Shown piece after piece: positions 7,009-14,147 of a stretch of 49,204 nucleotides of DNA. Where the stretch lies: positions 1 to 49,204 of IMG/VR virus record IMGVR_UViG_3300025087_000106. One strand, given 5' to 3'. The translations under genes and the position numbers were made by a program. Source of the stretch: a virus. The notes below the pieces were generated by a model, which made no database searches, was not told the origin of the DNA, and worked only from the letters and a program-made list of their open reading frames with translations. Position 1 is the first letter of the stretch. Each line of letters begins with the position of its first letter.

Positions 7009-7575
7009 TTATTCTTTCGCCATCAATATCTCAATTATCTTGATCGCAGCCTCCGAGGAGCAATATATTTGGCTTAATTCTACTTGCATATCAGTATATG
7101 CTTTGATGGAGTATATCCCAAGGCCATGTGGAAAACATATCCCTTCCTGGTTATTATCCCTGATTTCATAGCCAAATCGGTCAGCTACTTGCCCCAGAGT
7201 AGCTTCTTTCTTGCTATTATACTCATTTATTTTGTTGATTTTCTCAGTCATAACCCTAAGATGCTCTATATATTTGGGCAAAAAGCGGCGTTGCAAATCC
7301 CGGGCAATATGCTCAGGGGATTTATCCACACTTACGCCTATTTCTATATTTTCTTTTTCCCCTGTCCAGAGTTGTCTTTTAGCATCTCGGGGGTAGATGC
7401 CCCGGAAATTGATTTTATTGGGAGTTTTATACTCTAAATTGTTGACATGAATACAAATTTGCTCTGCCCCCAGAAGTTGGCCAAAATTACCACGGGCTTC
7501 TAGGTCAGGTCTCCACTCCATTTTCAATATCCTTGCCACAGCAGACATTTTCTCATTGAATCCTACTTTGTCCAT
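7009..7575 (-). CDS. Hypothetical protein
   Basis: This 188-residue soluble protein has no recognised family. It begins MDKVGFNEKMSAVARILK and has a predicted alpha/beta N-terminal half, then a long charged helix (RVMTEKINKINEYNSKKEA). The ATG at 7575 follows a module with a GGGAGGTAGAGGA site, and the gene is flanked by other module-started genes. Confidence 0.65.
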   Translation of the reverse strand: MDKVGFNEKMSAVARILKMEWRPDLEARGNFGQLLGAEQICIHVNNLEYKTPNKINFRGIYPRDAKRQLWTGEKENIEIGVSVDKSPEHIARDLQRRFLPKYIEHLRVMTEKINKINEYNSKKEATLGQVADRFGYEIRDNNQEGICFPHGLGIYSIKAYTDMQVELSQIYCSSEAAIKIIEILMAKE

Positions 7576-7608
7576 TCCTCTACCTCCCTCCCCTGGGGGG
7601 CAATAAGG

Positions 7609-7788
7609 TTATTTCTGTCGAAATTCTACCACCTTATACGGGTTCCCTGAAATTAATCTGATGAACCCGTAACAGTTCTTCCTTCTTCGATCTGTTCGGT
7701 AGGCAAAATCACCTATCACCTTCACGGTATACCCTTTTTTCAGGGCCTCCGTTTTAAATCTTCTCATGATTTCCTTGGGGGCTACCAT
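7609..7788 (-). CDS. Small basic hypothetical protein
   Basis: The protein is about 59 residues from the ATG at 7788, which has GGGAG nine bases upstream. An in-frame ATG at 7833 would give 74 residues but has a poor ribosome-binding site and a longer overlap with the preceding gene. The sequence is basic and beta-rich (GYTVKVIGDFAYRTDRRRK). No family is recognised. Confidence 0.5.
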   Translation of the reverse strand: MVAPKEIMRRFKTEALKKGYTVKVIGDFAYRTDRRRKNCYGFIRLISGNPYKVVEFRQK

Positions 7789-8047
7789 TTGTGAGGTCTC
7801 CCATCTGCTTAGGGGTTTCAATAATCCGGTCATAATCGTTTATCTCTACCTGTATATAATCGGCCTTAAGCTTCTTTTTGCCAGCCTTTGTCTGGGGCCA
7901 TATATAGCCAGCCCTACTATTTATTCTCACGGCTTCAGAAAAGAAGTTCATCAGAGCTTCTTTATACTTCATTGCTCCTAAGATACAGTAGCGTCCAGGA
8001 GACACCTCTACCTGGACCTGGTAATTATATATTCCTGTTTTACCCAT
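7754..8047 (-). CDS. Hypothetical protein
   Basis: This 97-residue protein starts at the ATG at 8047 behind a module copy whose stem is perfect (GCCCC AC GGGGC). It appears alpha/beta, with a basic patch (KAGKKKLKADY). Its 3' end overlaps the next gene. Function unknown. Confidence 0.6.
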   Translation of the reverse strand: MGKTGIYNYQVQVEVSPGRYCILGAMKYKEALMNFFSEAVRINSRAGYIWPQTKAGKKKLKADYIQVEINDYDRIIETPKQMGDLTNGSPQGNHEKI

Positions 8048-8080
8048 CTCTCCCTACCTTCCGCCCCGTGGGGCATTAGA

Positions 8081-8098
8081 TTGTTTAGGCTACCTCAT
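8081..8098 (-). repeat. 18-base element beside a module (copy 1 of 4)
   Basis: The plus-strand sequence TTGTTTAGGCTACCTCAT sits just upstream of the module in the transcription sense. Matching copies occur at 10465-10482, 11889-11906 and 13079-13096 (identical or with one to four changes). It extends the module in four of its copies and does not code for a conserved peptide. Confidence 0.6.
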
Positions 8099-8110
8099 TT
8101 ATACATGCCC

Positions 8111-8371
8111 CTATTTTACTCTTGGCAATAATCTCAATCTATCTGGGTCGATTGGTCTACCACTATAACTAATTAATCCCTTTCCAAATAATCCCTTGCC
8201 CTCACCACTTTCCCACCGAATACATAACCGAGGGAAATATCCCTTTGTTACTACTTTTCCTTTTATCCTTACCTCTTTATCCCCAAGTTTCCCGATTATG
8301 CCAGGATAAACAAGGCCATCTGTATCAACAACGCTGCTCTCCATCTCTGCTATACAACTGTATGATCTCAT
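8111..8371 (-). CDS. Hypothetical beta-rich protein
   Basis: This 86-residue protein starts at the ATG at 8371, directly after a module copy. The sequence is beta-rich and basic at the C-terminus (PIDPDRLRLLPRVK). It could be a small SH3- or OB-like domain, but this is only an impression from strand pattern. It follows the VRR-NUC gene by 34 bases. Confidence 0.55.
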   Translation of the reverse strand: MRSYSCIAEMESSVVDTDGLVYPGIIGKLGDKEVRIKGKVVTKGYFPRLCIRWESGEGKGLFGKGLISYSGRPIDPDRLRLLPRVK

Positions 8372-8405
8372 TTTCCCTACCTCCCGCCCTTGGGGGCATA
8401 AAAAA

Positions 8406-8729
8406 TTAGGCAAGGAGACCGCCTGCTTTAGCTGGCGATTGTTGACTCAGTCCTTTAATCACCTCGTCAATTGAGTAAGCAACAATTGCAATTCCCCCCT
8501 GCCGTTCGACTTCAGCAAGAAAATTGCGTTGAAAATCACTTACTTTTCCTTTAGTTGCCTTAGCTTCAATAGCCAAAAACCTGCCTCCTTTATACAGGCC
8601 AATAAAGTCACTCACCCCAGGAGAAGCACCTAAGCCTTGTAATGGGCAAAAATAGAAGATACCCAGGGCATTAAGGTAGTCCTTAATCTGCCAGTTAACG
8701 TCTTTCTCGGTTAAGGGTATTACTTCCAA
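8406..8729 (-). CDS. VRR-NUC domain nuclease
   Basis: This 107-residue stand-alone VRR-NUC (PD-(D/E)XK) nuclease has the catalytic pattern Asp41 (GVSDFIGLY), Glu55-Ala-Lys57 (LAIEAKATKG) and Gln67 (SDFQRNFL). Phage and bacterial VRR-NUC proteins are structure-selective nucleases able to cut branched DNA such as Holliday junctions. The best start is a TTG at 8729 behind AGAGGAAAGGA, since no ATG is available near the N-terminus. It may act alongside the RuvC-like enzyme or in host DNA breakdown. Confidence 0.88.
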   Translation of the reverse strand: MEVIPLTEKDVNWQIKDYLNALGIFYFCPLQGLGASPGVSDFIGLYKGGRFLAIEAKATKGKVSDFQRNFLAEVERQGGIAIVAYSIDEVIKGLSQQSPAKAGGLLA

Positions 8730-8738
8730 TCCTTTCCT

Positions 8739-9047
8739 CTAATCCTTTATTTCTCGGATTTCATCCTCGAAGGGGTCATCCTCAATCTGCGAATCAAAAA
8801 AGTAATCTCCTTCCGGTAATGTCACGGTCTTGTGTTCTTGGTGGATTACCAAGGTTTCTTTCAAGACACGAAGCCATAGGGTTCCCTTCTCGTCTTCCCA
8901 AAACTCAACCTTTGCAAGATCTTGTTCACTTATCTCATGGCAATGGCCTGTGTGTTCTCCTTCCTTCAGTCTACCATTATGCTTAATTCTTTTGGTATGG
9001 TTAGGCAATATTGCAGCAACAAAATAAATATCTCCTTGTACTATCAT
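8739..9047 (-). CDS. Conserved phage/bacterial protein next to DUF6745 gene
   Basis: This 102-residue beta-rich protein contains GEHTGHCHEI and HQEHKTVTLPEGDYFF. I remember this pattern from small uncharacterised proteins often encoded beside DUF6745-type repeat proteins, and a DUF6745 gene follows 12 bases downstream here too. Conserved histidines suggest a metal site. The ATG at 9047 follows AGGAGGAAAC. No biochemical function is known to me. Confidence 0.65.
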   Translation of the reverse strand: MIVQGDIYFVAAILPNHTKRIKHNGRLKEGEHTGHCHEISEQDLAKVEFWEDEKGTLWLRVLKETLVIHQEHKTVTLPEGDYFFDSQIEDDPFEDEIREIKD

Positions 9048-9058
9048 GTTTCCTCCTC

Positions 9059-10432
9059 CTAAGTTAATTGTGACGGGTTAAATTCCTTCCCCTTAAAACG
9101 CCATTTAAGAGCATCCCGGCATGTCACGATGGGATGGTCCAGATATGGAGAGCCATTCTCTCTAATTGGTTCAACTACCCACACTTTTAATGAAGGGTTC
9201 AGCATCTTCAAAAGTAGAGGCCTTATCCCCTCACATTTATATAATTCATAATGAATTTCTTCCCCATCCAGCGTTAGGGACCATTTATCAAGTTGTTTAC
9301 CCCCTAATCGGTATAGTATCCCCTCTGCTCCTATTTTCCTCACGATCTCACGTCTTATCTCTGCATTTTTTTCATGCAGAATAAGACGAGGATCAAGGTC
9401 TTCTGCCCGGGTCATAACTATTTCTTTCGATACCCTGACCCCATTCAGAGCATAAATCTCCCATCCGTCCTCAAACAACATGGCAGGCCCAGCTGGATTG
9501 TGAAAAATGAGCCGTTTATTCTGCCACGCAGTTCTAATAACGGGCCGGGCACATACAAGGCATATGTTTTTATAAAAATACACCCATCCGGCTGAGCATA
9601 AATTTTTCATAATAGATAATTTTTTAGCAGCATCCTGCTGATATTTTATGCCCATAACTTCTTGAAAAAACAGATAAAAGTAAATCCAATGGCTTTCCTG
9701 GCTCCCCCAAAAATAGGTGGGTTCATATTTTATGTTTTCGCTGTCACGAAGGCTGTCACGAAGGCTGGTACGAAGGCTGTCACGAAGGCTGGTATAAAGG
9801 CTGGCACGAAGGCTGGCACGAAGGCTGGCATCCAGGCTGGCATCCAGGCTGGTACGAAGGCTGTCACGAAGGCTGGCATCCAGGCTGGCATCCAGGCTGG
9901 TACGAAGGTTGGTATAAAGGCTGGCATCCAGGCTGGCACGAAGGCTGTCACGAAGGCTGGCATCCAGACTGGCATCCAGGCTGGCACGAAGGCTGTCACG
10001 AAGGCTGGCATCCAGGCTGGCATCCAGGCTGGCACGAAGGCTGTCACGAAGGCTGTCACGAAGGCTGGCACGAAGGCTGGCACGAAGGCTGGCATCCAGG
10101 TTCTCACCCAGGCTGTCACGAAGGCTGGCACCCAGGCTGTTACCAGAGCTGGCACGAAGGCTGGCATCCAGGCTGGCACGAAGGCTGTCACGAAGGCTGG
10201 CACCCAGGCTGGCACGAAGGCTGATACCCAACAAAATATTAGCACTTAGTGGTGAGGCAACATATATAATTAGGGGCCTCGAAAAACCACGCAGATCATA
10301 AATACTGTGGATAGTAGGAGTCACAATCTCTTGCTCAGATGGGCCACCTTTTGTTCCAATCTCCAACCAGCGTTGGTGCCATATTGAGAGCTGTTCTTTG
10401 ATGGTTTCCTCATCTTCTTTTCTTATCTTCAT
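9059..10432 (-). CDS. DUF6745-like protein with long tetrapeptide-repeat region
   Basis: The protein is 457 residues from the ATG at 10432 after a module copy. A short N-terminal domain (about 1-60) is followed by about 40 four-residue units of the type S-L-[RD]-[AD/S]. A C-terminal domain then resembles DUF6745, with landmarks YFWGSQESHW, FHNPAGPAMLFEDGW, YALNGVRVSKEIV and HEKNAEIRREIVRKIGAEG. DUF6745 proteins commonly carry repeats of this type, and their function is unknown. The repeat, with Leu every fourth residue, could form an amphipathic or solenoid-like rod. Confidence 0.75.
   Translation of the reverse strand: MKIRKEDEETIKEQLSIWHQRWLEIGTKGGPSEQEIVTPTIHSIYDLRGFSRPLIIYVASPLSANILLGISLRASLGASLRDSLRASLDASLRASSGNSLGASLRDSLGENLDASLRASLRASLRDSLRDSLRASLDASLDASLRDSLRASLDASLDASLRDSLRASLDASLYTNLRTSLDASLDASLRDSLRTSLDASLDASLRASLRASLYTSLRDSLRTSLRDSLRDSENIKYEPTYFWGSQESHWIYFYLFFQEVMGIKYQQDAAKKLSIMKNLCSAGWVYFYKNICLVCARPVIRTAWQNKRLIFHNPAGPAMLFEDGWEIYALNGVRVSKEIVMTRAEDLDPRLILHEKNAEIRREIVRKIGAEGILYRLGGKQLDKWSLTLDGEEIHYELYKCEGIRPLLLKMLNPSLKVWVVEPIRENGSPYLDHPIVTCRDALKWRFKGKEFNPSQLT
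9738..10235 (-). repeat. 12-bp tandem repeat coding for the S-L-x-x region
   Basis: About 41 near-identical 12-bp units, for example GGCTGGCACGAA, GGCTGTCACGAA and GGCTGGCATCCA on the plus strand, fill the middle of the DUF6745-like gene. The three main unit types alternate in higher-order blocks, suggesting repeated unequal exchange or slippage. Each unit is four codons, so length changes stay in frame. The periodicity also keeps other frames open, creating false overlapping reading frames on both strands. Confidence 0.9.
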
Positions 10433-10478
10433 CCCGCTCCCTCCCGCCCTTGGGGGCATTAAGATTGTTTAGGCTGTC

Positions 10479-10880
10479 TTATTTCTCTATCGCTTGGTTG
10501 ACACGGTCAATAACCGCTGACATACTCCGGGTGTCTCCGGTTGTTAGTTGGATTATTTTATCCTCACCCATGAGTTGGTACGCGGTTATTTTGTGGTCAC
10601 ATACCTCTATCACAATACTGTTCCCCGGGAGTTTATGTTCTTGGCCCACTCCCAAAAACTCGCCAATGAACGCATACCCATTTGCTTTGGTCATATCTAC
10701 CTGCTTTACCACCTTGGCCCAGTGCTTATACTTGCCCAGGTGATAATGTGCAGATCTTTTACAACCATGTGTATACAGGATTAGTTCTCTTACTTCCTCG
10801 GGGTTCCGGCTATCTAATTCTTTCTTCCCCGCTTCCACAAGGTCCTGAATTTCGGCGGTTGTCATTGTTGCCCAATCCAT
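10479..10880 (-). CDS. Hypothetical protein
   Basis: This 133-residue protein starts at the ATG at 10880 behind a short module copy (CCTTGGGAGGGAGGGAA). The N-terminus is helical (MTTAEIQDLVEAGKKELDSR) and the rest is alpha/beta, with YTHGCKRSAHYHLGKYKHW. No family is recognised. It precedes the DUF6745-like gene. Confidence 0.6.
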   Translation of the reverse strand: MDWATMTTAEIQDLVEAGKKELDSRNPEEVRELILYTHGCKRSAHYHLGKYKHWAKVVKQVDMTKANGYAFIGEFLGVGQEHKLPGNSIVIEVCDHKITAYQLMGEDKIIQLTTGDTRSMSAVIDRVNQAIEK

Positions 10881-10905
10881 TTCCCTCCCTCCCAAGGCAA
10901 TAATA

Positions 10906-11187
10906 TTATTCCTCTCTATCCAACGCTTTCCCTATACAATCCCAGCAAACAACTACTAGCCCATAGTAATAAGTTAATCTCTCATCCTCTTCATCAAAAC
11001 TGCCATCCTCATAAAAGAACTTAACATCACCTTCCAAATCTGTAAGTATTTGCTGAACACTTCCTAACACCTCTAGCTCCTTATCTATAACAGAAATACC
11101 ACAACAGAAGCACCTTTTGGTACCCTTAAGCCTCTTGACTTTATCAGTGAGGTACCTTTTGCTTCCTATTAGCTTTCCCATTTCCAT
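10906..11187 (-). CDS. Small zinc-ribbon protein
   Basis: The protein is 93 residues from the ATG at 11187 behind a module copy. It has two CxxC pairs, CFCCG near residue 26 and CWDC near residue 82, separated by an acidic stretch (DGSFDEEDERL). That spacing fits a split zinc ribbon. Function unknown. Confidence 0.6.
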   Translation of the reverse strand: MEMGKLIGSKRYLTDKVKRLKGTKRCFCCGISVIDKELEVLGSVQQILTDLEGDVKFFYEDGSFDEEDERLTYYYGLVVVCWDCIGKALDREE

Positions 11188-11222
11188 CTCCCTTACCTCC
11201 CGCCCCTCTCGGAGCATTAATT

Positions 11223-11405
11223 TTATTCCCAATAAGTTCCGCCAAGAGCCCCTTTGACTTTTACCAGGCCCAGGGACCGAAGTACGCTTTCTCTAGCCTT
11301 TTTGGACAGCCTGCCTCGTCTCTTTTTTTCCTGATCATAATCCCCACAAAGATTGTCTCCATCCTTCCCGCCAATTTCTTCCCCGCATTTCTCACATACT
11401 TTCAT
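11223..11405 (-). CDS. Small zinc-binding basic protein
   Basis: This 60-residue protein begins with CEKCGEEIG and has a further Cys (NLCGDYD), then a basic stretch (KKRRGRLSKKARESVLR) typical of nucleic-acid binding. The ATG at 11405 follows a module copy (GGGCGGGAGGTAAGC). The family is not recognised. Confidence 0.6.
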   Translation of the reverse strand: MKVCEKCGEEIGGKDGDNLCGDYDQEKKRRGRLSKKARESVLRSLGLVKVKGALGGTYWE

Positions 11406-11431
11406 CGCTTACCTCCCGCCCTTTGGTGGGG

Positions 11432-11656
11432 CTATTCGCTCATTAACCCCACTTTCAGTAATTCCTCTTTGCTCCAGTAGGTATGGAGGTAGGACATTAC
11501 CGTTATCATGGTTGACTCCAGTTCTTCTTGGAGGCAAATTCGTTTCTTAGCTACTTCGGACATTTCATCTAAAATCTTTTGGGCTGTCCAGATGATGTCA
11601 GGAATTTGCCTAGCGTCCGGCAGTTCTTTATACATTTCTGGCAATGTTTTTCCCAT
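11432..11656 (-). CDS. Hypothetical helical protein
   Basis: This 74-residue protein is predicted mostly alpha-helical (IWTAQKILDEMSEVAKKR). The ATG at 11656 lies behind a module copy with GGGCGGGAGGGAGGGAG. No function is assigned. Confidence 0.6.
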   Translation of the reverse strand: MGKTLPEMYKELPDARQIPDIIWTAQKILDEMSEVAKKRICLQEELESTMITVMSYLHTYWSKEELLKVGLMSE

Positions 11657-11698
11657 CTCCCTCCCTCCCGCCCCACCAGGGGCATTGATGTCACAATC

Positions 11699-11857
11699 CT
11701 AATTACACTCTTCGCATTCGCAGAAGGACTGTGAATCTGACCCATCCACGAATACCATATGACCACAGGTCTGACAATCATATGTATCAGACCCTTCGGG
11801 TTGTTCGTGGAAATACACCTTTGGTGATCCACAGTTTTCGCAATTTAAGTATATCAT
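11699..11857 (-). CDS. Small zinc-ribbon protein
   Basis: This short gene encodes 52 residues with three cysteine pairs: CENC, CQTC and a terminal CECEECN. The ATG at 11857 is preceded by a full module copy (GCCCCAGGAGGGGC hairpin, then GGGAGGTTGGGAG). The strong start signal and coherent zinc-ribbon sequence make it convincing despite its size. It may bind nucleic acid or a host factor. Confidence 0.65.
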   Translation of the reverse strand: MIYLNCENCGSPKVYFHEQPEGSDTYDCQTCGHMVFVDGSDSQSFCECEECN

Positions 11858-11912
11858 CTCCCAACCTCCCGCCCCTCCTGGGGCATTATTGTTTAGGCCG
11901 CCTCATCTCCCT

Positions 11913-12128
11913 TTATTCCGCTGGGGCCTCATCATATATCTTGCGTATAGCTTGCCGCATTCTCCTACTCAGATGTATAGCCTTCTCAAATCCCGGAAGG
12001 GCTAATCCTTCTAGGTACTCAATCACTTCTTCACTTTCGCCATTGTCCCAGGAATCGAAATCAATCCCTAGGTTCATGCAGTTGATTGCCTTTTCCACTG
12101 CGTACGTTTTTTCGTATGTCTTTTCCAT
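11913..12128 (-). CDS. Hypothetical helical protein
   Basis: The protein is 71 residues from the ATG at 12128, behind a module copy with a perfect short stem (GCCCCAGGGGC). It is predicted helical throughout (KTYAVEKAINCMNLG, FEKAIHLSRRMRQAIRKIY). No family is recognised. Confidence 0.58.
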   Translation of the reverse strand: MEKTYEKTYAVEKAINCMNLGIDFDSWDNGESEEVIEYLEGLALPGFEKAIHLSRRMRQAIRKIYDEAPAE

Positions 12129-12168
12129 CGTTCTACCTCCCGCCCCTGGGGCTTTAGGGTTATTTTGA

Positions 12169-12339
12169 CTATCTCTTAGCATGTCGTTCCTTCAGTTCAG
12201 CAATCTTTTGAGAAGAAAGGCTGTGTTTTTCATAATGCTGATATAACATAGTTTTAGTACGAGATTTCCAGATCTCTTTTGCGTGTTTTCCTTCGGCAGC
12301 GCAAAAAGCACATGGCAGAAGAAGAATCTTTTCTTTCAT
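12169..12339 (-). CDS. Small CxxC basic protein
   Basis: This short gene encodes 56 residues. It has CAFC near the N-terminus, then a basic helical part (KEIWKSRTKT, QKIAELKERHAKR). The ATG at 12339 follows a module copy with GGGCGGGAGGTAGAGG. The start module and clean frame support it. A DNA- or RNA-binding role is possible but unproven. Confidence 0.58.
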   Translation of the reverse strand: MKEKILLLPCAFCAAEGKHAKEIWKSRTKTMLYQHYEKHSLSSQKIAELKERHAKR

Positions 12340-12343
12340 CCCT

Positions 12344-12739
12344 CTACCTCCCGCCCCCGCTGGGATCTAAAATATTTGCCTGGTTAGTTTGCCGGAATCT
12401 ATGTCCCTGCCAACAGACCCTATACACACCTGATTGCAGGGTATATTCTTCTCGCATTCGTACTGCCTTTCCTCTACCCGTACAGATTGGGCAGAACTCA
12501 CTAATTTCGATGAGTTCTCCGCATCCCCCACCCATTCTCTCGTACTTTTCCATCTCCCTTACCTCCCGCCCCACTATAGGGTCATAATATCTATGTTCAG
12601 GACAAAAGTCGGTCTGCCAAGCCGACCCCCTTACCCCGGACGTCTCAATACACCCGCAAGACCATTCAATTCTACGGTTAGCTACTCCGTCTACTTCGTC
12701 AAGAGTAGCTACAAATCCTTCTTCTTCTCTCCAGCTCAT
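12344..12739 (-). CDS. Two zinc-ribbon units fused in frame through a module
   Basis: From the ATG at 12739 the frame runs 131 residues without a stop. Residues 1-52 hold a Cys/His unit (WSCGCIE, DFCPEH). The next ten residues (PIVGREVREM) are simply the translated hairpin/RBS module. The rest is a second zinc-ribbon unit (FCPICTG, CWQGHRF). The stop TAG lies inside the module of the following gene. The internal ATG at 12553 keeps its own strong ribosome-binding site, so the second unit (69 residues) is probably also made alone. Confidence 0.55.
   Translation of the reverse strand: MSWREEEGFVATLDEVDGVANRRIEWSCGCIETSGVRGSAWQTDFCPEHRYYDPIVGREVREMEKYERMGGGCGELIEISEFCPICTGRGKAVRMREEYTLQSGVYRVCWQGHRFRQTNQANILDPSGGGR
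12554..12586 (-). promoter_or_regulatory. Module copy located inside an open frame
   Basis: Minus-strand sequence TATGACCCTATAGTGGGGC then GGGAGGTAAGGGAG precedes the internal ATG at 12553. It is the only copy of the module fully read through by an upstream frame that continues into the next gene. Its stem is weakened (ACCC/GGGG). It probably drives separate initiation at 12553. Confidence 0.55.
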
Positions 12740-12798
12740 CTCCCTACCTCCCGCCCCAATGGGGGGCTGTAAAAAATTAAAATCCAACTAATGACAGC

Positions 12799-13047
12799 TT
12801 ACAATCCCCATTCCCGTGGGGTAAGCTCAATAGCCACGGGATCGCCTTGGGGGCGGATAGCATCTTTCCTTTCCGCAACCAAATACTCTTCCCACCGGAA
12901 GAGCTGCCCAAACATCCCCGGCAGCATATTTCTCACTGCCTGAGGGATGGAGAGAATGGGCAGAAGCTCGGCATCAGGAATCTCCAGGACCCGGCTTGAT
13001 GCTACCGGGTATCCTTCTAGACCAAGGATTTTTTCTCGTGCTTTCAT
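12799..13047 (-). CDS. Hypothetical protein
   Basis: This 82-residue protein has no recognised family. It contains SSRVLEIPDAELLPILSIP, then an aromatic stretch (MFGQLFRWEEYL). The ATG at 13047 follows a module with a perfect stem (GCCCC AC GGGGC) and a GGGAGGTAGGG site. It lies just downstream of the RadC-like gene. Confidence 0.6.
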   Translation of the reverse strand: MKAREKILGLEGYPVASSRVLEIPDAELLPILSIPQAVRNMLPGMFGQLFRWEEYLVAERKDAIRPQGDPVAIELTPREWGL

Positions 13048-13159
13048 CCCTACCTCCCGCCCCGTGGGGCAATTAAAGTTGTTTAGGCTACCTCATCAGG
13101 TTGGCTTGCCCTACACCAGCGACCAGGGCTGACCACGCCCCAGTTTTGGTGTTATGTTT

Positions 13160-13612
13160 TTATAGCTTTCCTCTATCAAGATAACTGTAATAATCACCAG
13201 TCCCATCACCAATGATAATGAAATCCAATAGGTTTAAGCTGCAACTTTTTGTGGCTTGTTTAAGTTTATCTGCTACTTGATCATCTTCTGCACTTGGTAG
13301 CGGATTGCCCGATGGATGATTATGAGCACAGATAAACTGTTCTGCACCCGAGACTAATACATTTCTAAGGATAGCTGGAATTGAAACTACCGTATAGCAC
13401 ATTGCTCCCTCGTGAACTACTTGGAGGCCCAGAATGTGATGTTTGGTGGAAAGTGGTAGAACAACAATCTTTTCCTGGTCATTCTGCACACTTTCAAAGA
13501 ACGCTTGTAAAATCGGAATAACATCCAAGGAATTTAAAACTCGTGACTTCTGCGCTATGGGGGTAGGATCACAAACCCTTAGCTGCCTGACGTTGACTAT
13601 TTTATACCTCAT
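13160..13612 (-). CDS. RadC-like JAB/MPN domain protein
   Basis: The protein is 150 residues from the ATG at 13612. It carries the RadC-family JAB metalloprotease signature: HNHPSGNPLPSAEDD (two His, Ser, Asp) with an upstream Glu (VVHEG). RadC-like proteins are widespread on phages and plasmids. Their biochemical role is unsettled despite the old DNA-repair name, and a zinc-dependent hydrolase fold is established. It is the first gene after the non-coding control region, so it is probably expressed early. The start lies behind a module copy. Confidence 0.85.
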   Translation of the reverse strand: MRYKIVNVRQLRVCDPTPIAQKSRVLNSLDVIPILQAFFESVQNDQEKIVVLPLSTKHHILGLQVVHEGAMCYTVVSIPAILRNVLVSGAEQFICAHNHPSGNPLPSAEDDQVADKLKQATKSCSLNLLDFIIIGDGTGDYYSYLDRGKL

Positions 13613-13634
13613 GTTTCCTCCCGCCCCGTGGGGC

Positions 13635-14147
13635 AATAATGTTATCTGGTCCCTCTAAGCTAACCTCTACTTATTATTATACTATATTTTAAGAAAAAAT
13701 AAAAGATTTATTTTTAAGTTTCTATATTTTTCATGTCCCCCAAGATACCCACTAATAAAGAAGCTAAAGGAAATGGAAATAAAAACCATTCAAAACCCAC
13801 TAAAATCAACTTTCTTAAATATAGCATAATTACATATACTTAACGTGAAGTCCAAAAATATTTTAAAAATATTTTTTATAGGAAAAAATAGAATTGCTTC
13901 AAGCAAACCCACACCCAGCAAGAATTATACTAAACCCTATTCCAGTAAAATAAGCCAACCCCTTTCTAGATAAGGATTCAAAAACAGGTGTAGTTATATA
14001 TAATTACCTATGACAAAAGAGGGGTTTTTGAAGAGTCCTTATAGGAGGGATTCTTGGGGAGGCTTAATTATACTATACTTACTATAAACATTATTGGTGT
14101 TAGGAAAGGCTTATCCAGCTTACTTCTTACTAACTTATCACGTCCAC
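13635..14147. promoter_or_regulatory. AT-rich intergenic control region
   Basis: This is the only gap over 300 bases. I see no convincing gene on either strand. It holds three minus-strand TAGTATAAT boxes whose TATAAT parts are at 13676-13681, 13924-13929 and 14067-14072. It also has a long inverted repeat at 13972-14040 and repeated AAAAATATTTT tracts near 13857-13878. It sits between the structural-operon terminator and the first early gene, so leftward promoters are expected here. No clear TTGACA-type -35 boxes are found. A replication origin is possible but unproven. Confidence 0.6.
13972..14040. repeat. Inverted repeat in control region
   Basis: The arms AAGGA-TTCAAAAAC (13972-13985) and GTTTTTGAA-GAG-TCCTT (14024-14040) pair over nine continuous bases plus five outer bases, interrupted by a three-base insertion. 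The 38-base spacer is AT-rich (AGTTATATATAATTACC). It could be an operator, a cruciform or part of an origin. Confidence 0.5.

Larger units (their letters stand above)
6120..13634 (-). repeat. Dispersed hairpin + Shine-Dalgarno module, about 17 copies
   Basis: A roughly 30-base module lies directly before start codons ending at 6119, 6970, 7575, 8047, 8371, 10432, 10880, 11187, 11405, 11656, 11857, 12128, 12339, 12553, 12739, 13047 and 13612. The consensus on the minus strand is AATGCCCC, a 2-8 base spacer, GGGGC, then GGGAGGTAGGGAG and ATG. The GCCCC and GGGGC arms can pair, placing the ribosome-binding site one base after the stem. Copies at 10880, 6119 and 6970 have degenerate stems. No U-run follows, so these are not terminators. 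The flanking genes are unrelated in sequence. Confidence 0.85.

Noticed and set aside
9662-10249. Long plus-strand and alternative minus-strand frames (KAGTKAVTK- and PAFVTAFV-type repeats) across the 12-bp repeat
   Set aside because: They exist only because a 12-bp repeat without stops keeps several frames open. They lack start signals and sit inside the well-supported DUF6745-like gene.
11569-11832. An 87-codon minus-strand frame covering parts of two small genes
   Set aside because: It crosses a full start module in the wrong frame. The 74- and 52-residue genes with modules explain the region better.
13635-14147. tRNA or small structured RNA in the control region
   Set aside because: No cloverleaf arms or conserved tRNA boxes could be found by eye.
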